Shown piece by piece: positions 11,572 through 22,806 of a stretch of DNA of 64,000 nucleotides (the stretch's first letter is position 1; every line of letters starts with the position of its first letter). Made by a program: the position numbers and the translations under genes. The DNA is from Tubulanus polymorphus. Lineage: Eukaryota; Nemertea; Palaeonemertea; Tubulaniformes; Tubulanidae. The stretch covers positions 13,606,450 to 13,670,449 of the forward strand of contig NC_134026.1 in assembly GCF_964204645.1 (NCBI RefSeq). Reading direction: 5' to 3'. The notes beneath the pieces are model-generated. The model worked only from the letters and a program-made list of their open reading frames with translations. It did not search any database and was not told where the DNA came from.

Positions 11572-12226
11572 GGAAGAATGACACTAAATATTTGGATGGA
11601 TATATGAAAGCTGTGGGTACTGGAGTGTGTAATGGGTAGTGTAGTGTGATCTGTGTGCATTTGTGGCCAGCACACAGATCACATTGTTCAATGGGGTTTG
11701 GTCCAGGACTCGCGAGATTTTCAACAACACGGAAGTAACGTGTAATAAATGATGACTTGAATTGCATGACTACCTACCACCCCTCATTATTGTTGGAGAA
11801 CTAAACGTTCCGCACTGACTAAAAATTAGTAATAACATTTTAAGAAATGGCCAGAATTTTAACTTAGGTTCTATCTCATTTTTATTTTACAATTGCGATT
11901 GGTATAATTTTTTTTTAAACGGCCGTTCATGTTTCGTCTGCAATTCACTGCAAATAGTTACGCAACTACGCACATTTCAGTGTTTTTGGCAGCTGTACAC
12001 TCAATCGGCACCGTTCGTGACTAGCTTCACTGCGGAATTATCATTAATTAACATCGCCGTATCACATCATCAACTTATATTGTGCCTTAAAACCCTAACA
12101 GCCGAAAAAATTGAAATGCATACACGATTTCTATCATTGAAAATTGAGAGAGTGGCCATGTTTGTGTTTGCTTGCTTCGCGTAAATCCCGCGTGGTGGCG
12201 CAACCGCGCGGAGTGGGGCCAATACG
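11572..12226. mobile_element. 655 bp unclassified insertion element, copy 2
   Basis: It matches 2835-3505 along its full length with small deletions. It is flanked by TCCAG at 11,567-11,571 and 12,227-12,231, the same five bases as copy 1. Here the surrounding sequence is hairpin-ended element A: copy D at 56.1 kb continues across the insertion point without it. There is no coding region. Confidence 0.85.
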
Positions 12227-12619
12227 TCCAGCTACATACAAGGGCTACCACGTAAAAAGTATCGATGTACCAAAATGGCTTAACCAAAGATATGGTTCGT
12301 TCAAAGTCTCCCGGTGGCAGTTGCATGAACTAGTCTGTCGCACATGCTCTCCTTGCGCGTTTTGATCCATAATTTTGTTAATACTACCGGTAGGTTGGTC
12401 TACTTTTATGCATCAATTTGTTAAGTGAGGAATTTGCATTCAGAAATAAACAACGATTTAAAAAAAAAGTTTTTTTTTGTTTTCATCTATTAGTGACAGT
12501 TTACATATTGTACATATGTTTGAACAATAACAATTTTGAAAACGACCTTAACAACGTATATTCAATAAACATCAATTTACTTTAATCGCAAAGAGGAAAT
12601 TATAGGTAACGAAATTATT

Positions 12620-12712
12620 GCATTGTCGGGATTCGAACTTGATGTGGCATCGACGTCTTTGAAGCGATTAAGGTAATGTTGAGTTCATCGGCCAAACAGA
12701 AGATGGTACAAA
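12620..12712 (-). repeat. Possible tRNA-derived SINE head, relic
   Basis: On the minus strand, AGTTCGAATCCCGAC (about 12,628-12,642) matches the tRNA T-arm/B box, and about 55 bases upstream TTGGCCGATGAACTC resembles an A box of a Leu/Ser-like tRNA. The acceptor stem does not pair convincingly, so it is not a tRNA gene. Confidence 0.35.
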
Positions 12713-12845
12713 ATGGCGGCGATAGATAAAACAAAAACAGGAAATGGCGGATCGGGACTTATATCAGTCCGATTACGTGATTTGCGAAAACAAAATGGCG
12801 GCTTTTTGAATCGCTCATATATGAATCAGATAGCGATAATTGACG

Positions 12846-12882
12846 TGTCCGGACTATAGAAAGGTGTTCACTAAATGGGATT
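12846..12882. repeat. Fragment of the pogo-type miniature element
   Basis: GGACTATAGAAAGGTGTTCACTAAATGGGATTTACAG-like sequence here repeats the subterminal GTGTTCACTAAATGG motif of the 9,562-10,097 element. Confidence 0.6.
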
Positions 12883-13162
12883 TACAGTTGAATTAACGCT
12901 CAAGGTCGTCCAGTAAATTTTAGGCCTTCTTCGCGTTATTCTTGTCACTGTTTAGACCCGGTAATTATGCGGGATTAATTCATAATAGATTACTATACGC
13001 AAATCCGAAATGGTCAGGCGCTGAGTTATATTTCTGAGAGAATTGAAAATTACGTGTATAAGCTGTTGGTAGTCGAATCTGAGAGGAGTTACATTTAAGA
13101 AAAATTTTTTGGCTGGAAAGTGGAAAACTTATAATAATAATAATAATCAACAGAATTACAAG

Positions 13163-13191
13163 AGGGTTTCTGCCAAAGCAGCAGAAACCCT
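13163..13191. repeat. Perfect 11 bp hairpin, right end of element A
   Basis: AGGGTTTCTGC pairs with GCAGAAACCCT around a 7-base loop. It follows a TAATAATAAT tract and is followed by TAATTATA, as in the 50,067 hairpins. Confidence 0.85.
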
Positions 13192-13197
13192 AATTAT

Positions 13198-14896
13198 AGG
13201 CTGTATTGCCCCTGTAATCCAATTTAATTGGCCATGCAAAGTGTGGTTTACCTTGAAAGCTAGAGGTTGTTTGGAGCAAGGGCATTGCTTGAAAAATCTT
13301 TTTAATTCGTGACTCTAAAGTTCTAGAAGTTTATATTGTATTTTATCTTTCTTAAAGAATTATTTTTTAGTCAAAAAAGACCAAAGATAAACATTTGTTT
13401 ATAGACTTTGTTTATATGTCCAAAATTTCGTAGGTATACACAGCAGGGAAACTATTTTATATTTTCAAAAAAATATTTTTCACAACTTGAAAAAATATTC
13501 AAATAAAATTCATATGTTGTCACATATCAGAGGGTGGCTGAATATTGAGTCTTGGAAACGAAACCTTTTCCAATGTATGGCCGCGGAAGCGAAAACACCG
13601 GGGCGTAGTATTAGGTCGTTTTAAATCCTGGAATTTACCACTACAATATTCAGACCTTGACCTATACCTATAGTTTGCTGCTTAGTATTTTCAGGTCACA
13701 AGAAATTACAATTTATTACAATTTCTATCAAACAGAAAACACAGCGCTAATCTTCTGCTACGACGATTATTCAGCCTGTTATCATACCAAACGTGCACGC
13801 GCCAAGCAGCGTTACAACATCACCATATAGTAGTCAAATTTAAACAAAATTGACCATGTCATCGACGGAGATTCGTCATGTCTTCAATCGCATCGATTAT
13901 AAGTCGTTTAACCCAAGAACCAATAAAACCAGAAAGAAACTTTCCATGATGGGTTTCGGTATTGACTTAGAACTTGAAAAGTGAATGGAAATAACTGTGT
14001 TGATGCGGTGGATGTTTAAACCATACTATCGAGGTAAAACGTCAGTAAATATACTTACCATGGCCACCGGATACAGTCTGCTCTTGGCACAATCGCCAAG
14101 AACCCATGGCATTGGCCAATAACCATGCAGTTCATTGGGTACATGCTTCACATCCATATTTCAACATGAGTGTCTTGAAGCTGTTCACAGACTGAACCTT
14201 AAGGCCAACTGCTAGCTGAACCCTGAGGGTCTATAGCTACTCTTACGATTGACCAAGTGGAACAGGAAAACAATATTCACCAGCGGTAGAACAAAATCGA
14301 TTCGCGTTGTGCACTAAGTATCAAAAACATCAAAATCATCAGTGTTGCAAACTAAATACAAGATAGCCGGGCTCTAACGATTGCTAATGTAAGGGCATTT
14401 AAAATGAAAGGTTCAATTGATGACACTCAATGCCATCTTTAATTACTTAAGATTAGTTCTCAGCATTGATCAAAACACGGATCTTGGGCGTGTGGTGTTA
14501 TCACTGCGGAAATAGTGGATGCACCGTTACCTGCCGTGGTGCGCTGATAATATTTCGGTGTTTTTTCAAACAACATAAACTTATTCATCAAAATGCCTTG
14601 TTTGTTTTGTGGAATATGTAGTTAAACTTTGACTTTGTCATCAATATTTCTTGCGACTGTGATTGAAGCTCCCGTACTCAGTAAATTTGAGTGATATATT
14701 CGGGGCGGAAATCTCAGCTGGCCAATTTATTTATGCTGGTTTTTATATAAAGAGTAGCGACCGTCTGAAATTGCAAAGAATGATCCGGCCTTATCCGTAT
14801 TCCAAAAGTCTTCACTGCGTAGTGTCCGGAGCACTCCCCAGTCTCTTGGCATTAGCGCTGAATATCGCGCGCGAGGCGTTAGACTAGACCAGCCCG
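13198..14896. other. No gene recognised
   Basis: Translations in all frames are short and show no family motif. No repeat array or terminal repeat stands out. Confidence 0.5.
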
Positions 14897-14897
14897 T

Positions 14898-14931
14898 ATG
14901 AGTATGAGTATGAGTATGAGTATGAGTATGC
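14898..14931. repeat. (ATGAGT)n microsatellite
   Basis: About five and a half copies of TATGAG in a row, followed by a variant TATGCATATGAG. A short CA-rich tract follows at about 14,976-14,988. Confidence 0.9.
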
Positions 14932-15189
14932 ATATGAGCGTATCATATATCCATGTACAAGCCTGTTCTGTGTTACACACACACAGTGAGTGTATTAAGC
15001 GTTGCTGTAGAAACGCGCTACAGCGGCTTGAACTAACGAGTAACGTTGATTATTTTATAACCAAATTTGAGCACCTATAAACATCAGAATCAAATAATAA
15101 CCAAGCTGCACCATCTACACCATGTACAGAATATATGTGCCAATTTACAGTAAAATCAGTCCACACAAACAGCTTAAATCCTGTCATAA

Positions 15190-15262
15190 AGAAACATCCA
15201 CAGACAGACAGACAGAACGATGATGCGATAGATGGGTTCGTCTGACGACGAAACCCATCAAC
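15190..15262. repeat. CAGA tract and imperfect hairpin
   Basis: ACAGACAGACAGACAGA at about 15,199 is followed by a GATGGGTTCGTC/GACGAAACCCATC hairpin (about 15,231-15,259) with one bulge and a 4-base loop. The layout (short tandem tract then hairpin) is like the right ends at 13.2 and 50.1 kb but the sequence differs. Confidence 0.7.
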
Positions 15263-15339
15263 AAATGCTCACATAAAAAATGTACCGCGATTTTACATGA
15301 ATTGGCTTAATGCCATCCTCATACTGCTGACAAAGGTAA

Positions 15340-15790
15340 ACCAAAATCAAATCAAAAATCAAAAATTAATTTATGATGGCTGCCCTAACAGCCATATTCA
15401 ATGGCGGGAATTCTCTATTTTCAATAAGAGTAGACATCTCGCCTACCCTAATCCTAACACAAATATTCATTTAATCCTATCAAGAATTGAAGGCTGTATT
15501 GTGCTAACAAGAAATTCAAGTTGGCTGCCTGGTGGCCACATTTAAATTCTCAAATTGTCAATTGGGGTCGACAGCTCACCTGCCCAAATCCTCACACTGA
15601 GTTTCATGAAGATCCATTAAGAATTCAAAGCTGTATCTTGCTAACAAGAAATTTAAGATGGCCACCCTGGTAGCCATGTTTGATTTTCTGATGACATCCA
15701 TTATCACTAGAGGTGAACAGCTTACCTGCCCCTGTCCTTAAACCAGGTTACATGGAAATATATGAAGAATTATATATAAGAAGCAAATCA
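15340..15790. repeat. Repeat family A array, about 3 units of ~130 bp
   Basis: Units carry GATGGCTGCC or GATGGCCACC, CTGGTGGCCA, a short AT-rich spacer, CACCTGCCC and ATCCATTAAGAATT. Other arrays of this family lie at 41,380-41,830 and 59,400-59,520. There is no coding region. Confidence 0.8.
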
Positions 15791-16009
15791 ATTGCACAAG
15801 TCAAAAATTAGTATAGTATCGTATAGTTTATTTTGCATAGAAAGATACAAAGATATGTACCGTTATTACAATATGATTCAGAACAGTATGAAAATATTAT
15901 AATAATCATTGTAGCAATAGATTATGCGAGGAATTGGGAAAAGCCAAAGTTGGCTTAAACCAGTCCTGATCCCTCATCCATTCACTCCCACATGCACACC
16001 CTCCCCTAC
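15791..16009. other. No gene recognised
   Basis: AT-rich intronic sequence without recognisable motifs. Confidence 0.4.
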
Positions 16010-16160
16010 AAAAAACTCACACATGTGTGAAAGGTGTGAAAGACACAAAAAACACATGTGATCCCAGCCAACGAACATGTGATCTGTGTTGTGGAGCACA
16101 TCACATGTGTGAATAGTTAGTCCAATCTGCAACACTCGTGTTGCTCATTATTTCAACATA
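16010..16160. repeat. CACATGTG-rich block, left part
   Basis: Palindromic CACATGTG or TCACACATGTGTGA motifs recur at about 16,018, 16,052, 16,074 and 16,100. The same motifs dominate 17,490-17,770, so both may bound one element of about 1.7 kb. Confidence 0.6.
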
Positions 16161-16344
16161 AAACATGTGGTTCTATTGATTTGAATACCGCGCCGTATTG
16201 TGCAAGTAAGAATGTCCATTCAACCTATAGAGCTTGTATTTTCATTACATTAAAAGATAAGGTTATAATGTGTGTTTGCATTCGCTGTTGAGTTTTAAAA
16301 AAAATATAAATATTCAAAAACGACTTCGAAAAAAACCGTTCACG

Positions 16345-16476
16345 ATGGCTAGCAAAGGACTGGGAATGGGTATGCAGGCACGCACAGCCCCATTTGCAAT
16401 TGTTTCCAGGAGAGTCGTTGCTGTTTTAAATCAGTTTTCATGGTTAATATCTAAGTTTGAACAGTTTGGTGTTTAA
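16345..16476 (+). CDS. Small open frame, 43 codons, unknown
   Basis: An ATG with a favourable context (CACGATGGC) opens a frame rich in basic residues (MASKGLGMGMQARTAPFAIV...) that ends at TAA 16,474-16,476. I recognise no family. It lies between the two CACATGTG blocks and could be chance, or an exon read into an intron. No promoter is seen. Confidence 0.2.
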   Translation: MASKGLGMGMQARTAPFAIVSRRVVAVLNQFSWLISKFEQFGV

Positions 16477-17489
16477 ATTCAAGCTCCAAGACAAGTATTA
16501 TTGTGTTCCATCAAATATCTATAGTCGACGATATTAATAAAATATACTGTTATCGGTAAAATCAGTGGCGTGTATCGAATCAATTAAATCAAATTCATCC
16601 AAACTTTATTTCATTCATGATTGATGCATTGCAAAGAGCAACATGTCTATTCCTAGCTTTTTCAAAGGTTTAACAATAAATAAGCCTAGAAAACACCATG
16701 AACTCTGAAAAAGAGGCTTGTTTGCATACTATTAATTACTTCTAATGATTTCTTAACATTGAACTGAATGATAAGCTGGTATTGCACAGTACCGGTATTT
16801 GCCAATTCTATCTATGATTGAATTAATCACTTACAAATAAAAATGAAATTATCCATTATCAATTACGTGAGTACATTCCCTCATGTTTACATACAGTGAA
16901 AAATGAAATGTATACTTTCAGCCAGAACAAATTACTGAAAAAGAGGTTTTGAGTCCAGTTATGGTAAGAGTTAATTGAAAAAAGTTATAAGCTAGTGTTA
17001 CAATAGACCAGCTTATTTTTGTCTGGTTTCACTTATCAAATTGAACCTTTTTTCACCAGATGATTGATATTAGGGATTGATTCATTGGTTTATTGATTGG
17101 AATTGTGTGTAGTATTAAATGGATTTTATAATTTTTTCGCATTCCAGATCATGTTCTGATATATAGATACTGCGGCCGAAATAAGACAAATGAAACAGTA
17201 TAAATCGAGGAAGTAAATCTGTAAATATTTGAAAATAAAATTCCCATTAACATGTACACAAGTGAGTTATTACATTTGGTTGGTAATTTTGAAACTACAT
17301 TTCGTTTTGCCATAATGTGGATCTCCTTTCAGGCAATTAGTTTTTAGAAAATTGTGAAGTTTGCATCATGTCCAAAGAAAGAAGTGGTAAAATTTTGACC
17401 ATTACAAACGTGTATTTATACTTCTTCGTGAATACTCCCTTTTCAAGAGAGTCGTGTGGAGCTGGAACAATCAGGATGAGTGCAGCGCA
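16477..17489. other. No gene recognised
   Basis: AT-rich sequence between the two CACATGTG blocks. No coding or repeat signal that I can support. Confidence 0.4.
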
Positions 17490-17770
17490 CATGCGTTATA
17501 AATCACACATGACTGTGTTATATCACATGTATGATTCACATTCAGGGCTGTATTACACGTGTGATTCACATGTGTAGAAATCACACGTGTGATACAGCCC
17601 TGAATGTGAATCACATGTGTAATTCACATGTGAAAAAATGGGACAAAATCACACGTGTGATTCACATACAGGGTTGAATCACATGTGTGATAATGTCACA
17701 TTTTTACACATGTGAATCACATGTGTTCTTTTAAAAAATCACATGTTTTTTTTGTCTCATATGCACACAT
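17490..17770. repeat. CACATGTG/CACACGTG block with a 35 bp-arm palindrome
   Basis: The motif CACATGTG or CACACGTGTG occurs more than ten times. At 17,532-17,566 and 17,579-17,613 two arms of about 35 bp are inverted copies with one mismatch around a 12-base spacer. The motif includes E-box cores (CACGTG, CATGTG). It may be a foldback element end or a cluster of binding sites. Confidence 0.8.
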
Positions 17771-17877
17771 TACCAATCATTTAGGATACATACAAAATGG
17801 AAAAGCAAGTACTAAAAAAGCTGCTTGACGTATTCATTGAGTTGTACGCGACTTTAAGGCCTACGTACTTTACTGTT

Positions 17878-18156
17878 TCAAACAAAAACAATATAATTGT
17901 TGTGATTTAATTCATACGGATGTTTTTCTTTGGATTCAGATATCGGCTTATCGTACTTTGTTCCAAACGCTTCAGTAGTCCACCATTCCTGGATCTCCTT
18001 GTCAAATTCATCATCGTTGGACATGGACTTCAGATACTGGATATCTCCATAAGCTTCCGTAATCATTCGTGTTGGACCCGTTATAGCCCAACCAAAGTCA
18101 GTCTTGATAGCAATAGGCTGTCCAGGGCTACCAATTCGGACATCATGTTGGATCAC
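17878..18156 (-). pseudogene. BEL/Pao protease-RT linker fragment
   Basis: The minus-strand frame has GQPIAIKTDFGWAITGP, which matches the linker of the 1-6,232 element (PNQPIAVRTDYGWALTG), and continues about 50 residues into the region before RT. It is a scrap with no LTR visible. Confidence 0.8.
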
Positions 18157-18177
18157 AACATGGTTAATTGTTCAAAG

Positions 18178-18440
18178 CTGTGTTCCAAGTCTTACCCGAT
18201 GGAGCCAGGTTCACGTCGTGGATTCGTTATCTGCTTATTGTTGCAAGAATCTGAACCGAATTGTGAAAAAGATACCCGCCGAACTTGGTCCAGTAACTAG
18301 GCCTGAGTTGAAGAAAGCAGAACTATTAGTTCTACGAGATGTTCAAGCCAGAATTTACCCAACAGAGGTTGAAGCCCTACGAGAAAAGAAGCCATTATAC
18401 TATGTCAAGTATACTATGTCACCTCACTTCCCTATTTTGG
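18178..18440 (+). pseudogene. BEL/Pao integrase N-terminal region fragment, opposite strand
   Basis: The plus-strand frame has SLTRWSQVHVVDSL and then TRPELKKAELLVLRDVQ, the segment between RNase H and the integrase zinc finger in BEL/Pao. It lies head to head with the 17,878-18,156 fragment, so the two pieces of pol are inverted relative to each other. The frame decays after about 18,440. Confidence 0.75.
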
Positions 18441-18486
18441 TAGCAATACATAATGTTAGATGTACATTAGAAGTTGGTTGCTTTTG

Positions 18487-18600
18487 CTGATGTGGCTTTA
18501 CCGCCGACAATGGCCTATCAGTACTGACAAACTTTCCACTAATTCTCCCCCCCCCTGAATTTCCAAGTGTTTTTAGGCTTTTCAGAAAAATGACCTAAGG
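18487..18600. repeat. Repeat family E, copy 1
   Basis: GACAAACTTTC, a C-rich run and TTTTCAGAAAAATGACCT are shared in order with 26,985-27,110, which lies inside the 25,833-27,159 insertion. The C tract differs in length. Confidence 0.75.
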
Positions 18601-18990
18601 TAAGTGTATAATAGTTGTTTCAGATCGAAGGTCGAAAGGTTGTGCTCGTAAAAATAAAAATAAATTCAAGCTTGCCAGAATTTATTTATCTTTGAAGCTT
18701 ATATGTTTTCGCTATCTGGATAAAACACCAAATCAAAATAAGTCGTTTACTGATTGGACCTTTTTCATTGGGAATTTTTCGAATACTGTGTGCAATCATG
18801 TAATTTCTCTAACTTTTTGTTATGCATTAGATCATAGAGAAAATTCTTAATTATACGCGAATATAATTGAACCAATCTGCATATTTCATTAAGATTCTTT
18901 GCTCCGGATACAACCCTTTTTCTTAGATATTCTGACCAGTCAAGATATCGCTAAGATGTCACACAGATTTTCCAGGTACTATAAGCTCTA
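18601..18990. other. No gene recognised
   Basis: No motif, repeat or reading frame that I can support. Confidence 0.4.
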
Positions 18991-19100
18991 AAGGGTATCT
19001 CAGTGGTTATGATCGCGGCATTTCACTCTCAAAGAGCCAGTATCAACAACAATTTAATTCATACTGACAGCTGTAAGTGGTCAAACTCACACTGAGCATC
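18991..19100 (+). repeat. Possible tRNA-derived SINE relic
   Basis: GGGTATCTCAGTGGTTATGA at 18,993 matches the tRNA A box and D arm. A B box is not clear downstream, so this is at most a decayed SINE head. Confidence 0.4.
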
Positions 19101-19149
19101 GCCGACTCGCAGGACCCCAGCTGCTTGTTATTCTAGTAAAAGGCAAGAG

Positions 19150-21014
19150 TGAATAACAAGCAAAACTTTTCGAAGCTTACACTAAGAAAATTAAGTTAGT
19201 AACGAGGAAAAATTAGCTTTGAAGTCTTGTTGCATTCAAGAGTGAATATTTTCCGAGGATACCAAAGTCGATGTTCACATTAAAAAGTGTCAGAACTAAT
19301 TTTCAAGTTGAAGCATTATATTTGGACGGCGTTTAAGCAAAATAGCAGCACAAGTATGTACAATTCATGAGATAATAATCAAATCCATAAATAGTCATTT
19401 GTTAACATATTTGCGCATGTCTAGCTTTGCTAAGTGCACAAAATAAGAAATTAATCCATGAAAAATTCCATGCTTAAATACATTTTAAGTAATCGGTGTT
19501 CTTTGAGAATATACAAGAAAAAACCAAATCTAGAGAATAAAGAGAAGTGAATGACCAGGATGGGAAAACTTTGGTATTATTCACTCATGAATGTAGTAGT
19601 TGCCTGACATCAGTTACTTGCAGGGTTGAGCACATAGAAACCACAAGGTTCCAGATCTGCGATGATATGAACTGTTTGATTCACCGCGATCATAACCACT
19701 GGGATAGACTTTACAAGCAAAATTGCTCATAGTGACTTTACTTAAGTTTTCTACTAAAGTATCATTTGTTTATATAAACACAAGCTGTTTAAATGTCTGG
19801 GTCAGCAAACAAAGTAGTAACCCACGCGTGCACACACACACACCACGTGTGTTTATGGACAGCACTGTTGTTATGCCAATATCCGATTGTGCTGCCATCT
19901 GGAAGATCTTTCGCCATTTAGTGAGAAACTGGGCTACTTCTCATAGGTACGCAACTATGATCTGTGTATAGAGAGATTCCACTAAGTCAAACGACACCAA
20001 AATTGTATTTTTAAGTTGAAAAGTTTATCTTTAGAATCTCAAGCAAAGGAAAAATTACCTATTTTTCAAGTTGTACATTTTTAGTCTTTATGAATTTTTG
20101 CTAATAGTTATATAGATTACTGTTGCCCAGCACGTGTCTGTTACCGATCGATAAAATACATACACGCAGTTGTGTATTACCAATACAAAGATACGTATTG
20201 AAAACTACGTAAAACAAGGCACTGAACACTTTTATGGTTCACGTGATTACCAATTGTACCGGGCAATCACCCCCAAATGAAACGATCTGCGGGGAATTCT
20301 CATCCCTGAATCTTGTTATTAAGAACCATGCTGGACATAATAAAAAGTTTGTATCAACTGATGTAGTATCAACTGATGTAGGTACATTTTTGGACGCTTC
20401 ATCAAGTAGTTCATTAGTTACGAGGTTGTATTAACACGCTTCTTTCGTAAATCGATGATTTTCAAATTAATATAGAAGCAGGTTGTTTGTAACTTTAGAA
20501 TTTATTAACGATAGGTCCATGGACCTTCAGACTTTCTCAGAAAATAAACAATTTGGGAAAAGGAACAAGTCCTGCCTCGCCTGGCAGGCTGGATTGCCAA
20601 ACATATCAATGACTTGCTTTTTCATGAGCCATAAATATGACAGGTATATAAGTCATCATTTGTGCTTAAATGTAATTTAGAATTCAAAATTGTCCAAATC
20701 TTAAAAGTTATGCGTTTTCTGGAATGAATTTCTCCAGAATCTGCATGAGCTAAAACTTTTCACTAGTAAATCCTTTCCAGATTTATATGTTTAATGCGCT
20801 ATCCAACCATTCCATTTTCAAAATGCATATATCTGAACACCTCTTAAAGCAGATGAATAACAGCCACAAAAAAAAACTCTACGAAAAGAAGGCGAACAAT
20901 GGATGCACAACTTATTCAAACTTTATTTTCAAAAATATTGCAATATATAATCTTTCATTGAAAAATAATAACATATTATTTGTCATGACGAAGAATATTA
21001 TATATACACAGTTA
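19150..21014. other. No gene recognised
   Basis: Long AT-rich intronic stretch. I note only a small tandem TATCAACTGATGTAG duplication at about 20,352-20,380 and a CACACACACAC tract near 19,835. Confidence 0.5.
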
Positions 21015-21586
21015 TCAACACGTTCGCTGCCACCTAGCGGTTAAGGTCCGGTCGGTTAAGGTCCGGTCGCCATTGCTAACACTAACTTTTGACATTATAC
21101 AATTTACATGCTGCCAGCACTATTTGTACATTGATAAATAAATTGATCTATTTTAGTATAGAAAACCACATGACGAGATAACTCGTCACTGGCAATGGTG
21201 AAGAGATTCTCTATTTCTTCCAGTGAAAATAGTGAAAAATAAAATGGAAATCAAAAAGAATAAAAGTTCCATTGTAAAAATGATATAGAATGATTTTAGT
21301 CGTTATATGCACTCTAAATATTGGCCGGAAAAGAAGCAAAAATTCTTTGCTTTCTGAAGATTTTTATGAAAAAATTTCAAGTATGCACCAGACTTGAGTT
21401 GCCCCCATAAATAATATCATAAGTCTCTCCATACTGCGAGATGATTCTTAGCTGGTTTCTCGCCTCTGCCAGTTCATTCATTACGCTATTAAATGACATT
21501 GAATCGATGACGATATAACTATTCATGGCAAACTGCGGTGCACCCACCATAACGATTTATCCCATCAGCGGCAGCAAACGTGTTAA
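21015..21586 (-). mobile_element. PiggyBac-type miniature element, copy 2
   Basis: Inverted relative to 10,142-10,709 and alike over its whole length (572 vs 568 bp). Ends are CACGTTCGCTGCC on the left and, reversed, CACGTTTGCTGCC on the right; flanks are TCAA (decayed TTAA) and TTAA. A 15 bp duplication (GGTTAAGGTCCGGTC) occurs at its left edge. The subterminal palindrome near 21,172 (TGACGAGATAACTCGTCA) is intact. Confidence 0.85.
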
Positions 21587-22500
21587 TGTATCAATATAAA
21601 ATATTTGAGCTATTTTAATTTAGGGCTTAATTGTTTAAGAGTAAAAAAAATCATTTTCTCTCTTTTCTGGATTTGAAGTGAAGATAGGTGGCCGAATGAA
21701 ACACATGTGATTAAATCAAAATGAATGTGCTTCTACATATTTTTGATAATGCACAACAGTTTGATTTCCATCAAGTTGTTGATGAACAGAAGATTTAATT
21801 GTATAAACTTTTTTTAAATGTGCGGTCTGAGTGAAATTCCAAGTACATAACATTCGATCTATCACTACTGGACGAAATGGTACCACAGGTGATATTAGAT
21901 CGAAATACCTTTACTCTGGTGGAATATCAATTTTAAAGCAGTTCCAAGGAAAGCAGTGCTTACTGTACTATAGACTAACAGAAACAACCGTCTAGTGTAG
22001 ATAGGGATTGTATGTATCATTCAACGTCCACCCGACAATATCTGAAGCAATAGAAAAGTACCAATTTAGTTTTGGCCTAATTAAAAAACAAAGAAAATAT
22101 ATTCGATACACCGGAAACAATAAGAAATGTAACAATTCAGTTTCAGCATCATCAAAACACAAATAAAATGTATTCAATAGACCATCAGGGCTTGTCATGT
22201 CAGGATATCGAAGACCAGCCATGGAAAAACCCCATGATCCAGTTACAGTTGCTAGCAAAAAAGTGAAGACCTAAGAAAAATTTCGGCAGACCCTCATACC
22301 TGGCCAACCCATTCTCAGTCAACCCCCAAACCCAACGCAAGTCTACGACAACTATCACAATAACTTGGCCTGTCCCAAATTGATATGACAGAAACACTGA
22401 AAAAACTCACCTTTGATCCTGAAGCAGAGATTGACAACATTGAATCTGAAAAAAATGTAAATATATTACTCATTTTATAGATACATAGGCCCCTGCGCGG
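21587..22500. other. No gene recognised
   Basis: A degenerate ~65 bp repeat pair (CAATTTAGTTTTGG... and CAATTCAGTTTCAG...) is visible at about 22,060-22,190. Nothing else can be supported. Confidence 0.4.
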
Positions 22501-22806
22501 CTAATAGCAGATCGTCTCCAAGGTGAAATAAATTAAGGTGAAATTTGAAAACTGATAATTCTATCTCCCATCAATCTCCTCACTCCGGTAACATGAGATG
22601 CGTGGAACCATCTGCGAGCCAGTTTGCTTCTATCTTGTGAGCTAGATGGACGGACATTCTTTTTCTCAGTGTGCCTTCTTAATCTATGGACTACTTTACT
22701 AAGTGGACTTTTTTACGGAATTTATGTGCCGGATTTATTCAGAAGATTTATTCAGTGAATTTGCTTACTGGATTAAATCAATACTTGTATATATCTGATT
22801 GGATTA

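Larger units (their letters stand above)
11420..13197 (+). mobile_element. Hairpin-ended element family, copy A (candidate)
   Basis: The left end at 11,420-11,453 reads TATAGCTGCATAGCAGCGAT, a GCTGC/GCAGC hairpin, followed by AACAGGTTTCTGCC. The next ~130 bp align with copy B (38,293) and copy D (56,284, minus strand). The proposed right end is a (TAA)n tract at about 13,130 and an 11 bp hairpin AGGGTTTCTGC/GCAGAAACCCT at 13,163-13,191, then TAATTATA. The same GGTTTCTG word at both ends supports pairing them. The interior holds the second 655 bp insertion and a possible SINE relic. Linkage of both ends into one element is inferred; a Helitron/Helentron-like non-autonomous element is one explanation. 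Confidence 0.5.

Noticed and set aside
12620-12712. tRNA gene
   Set aside because: A and B boxes are present but the acceptor and anticodon stems do not pair; only a SINE relic is plausible.
14727-14933. Minus-strand frame beginning with a run of His-Thr
   Set aside because: It is the ATGAGT/TATGAG microsatellite read on the other strand.
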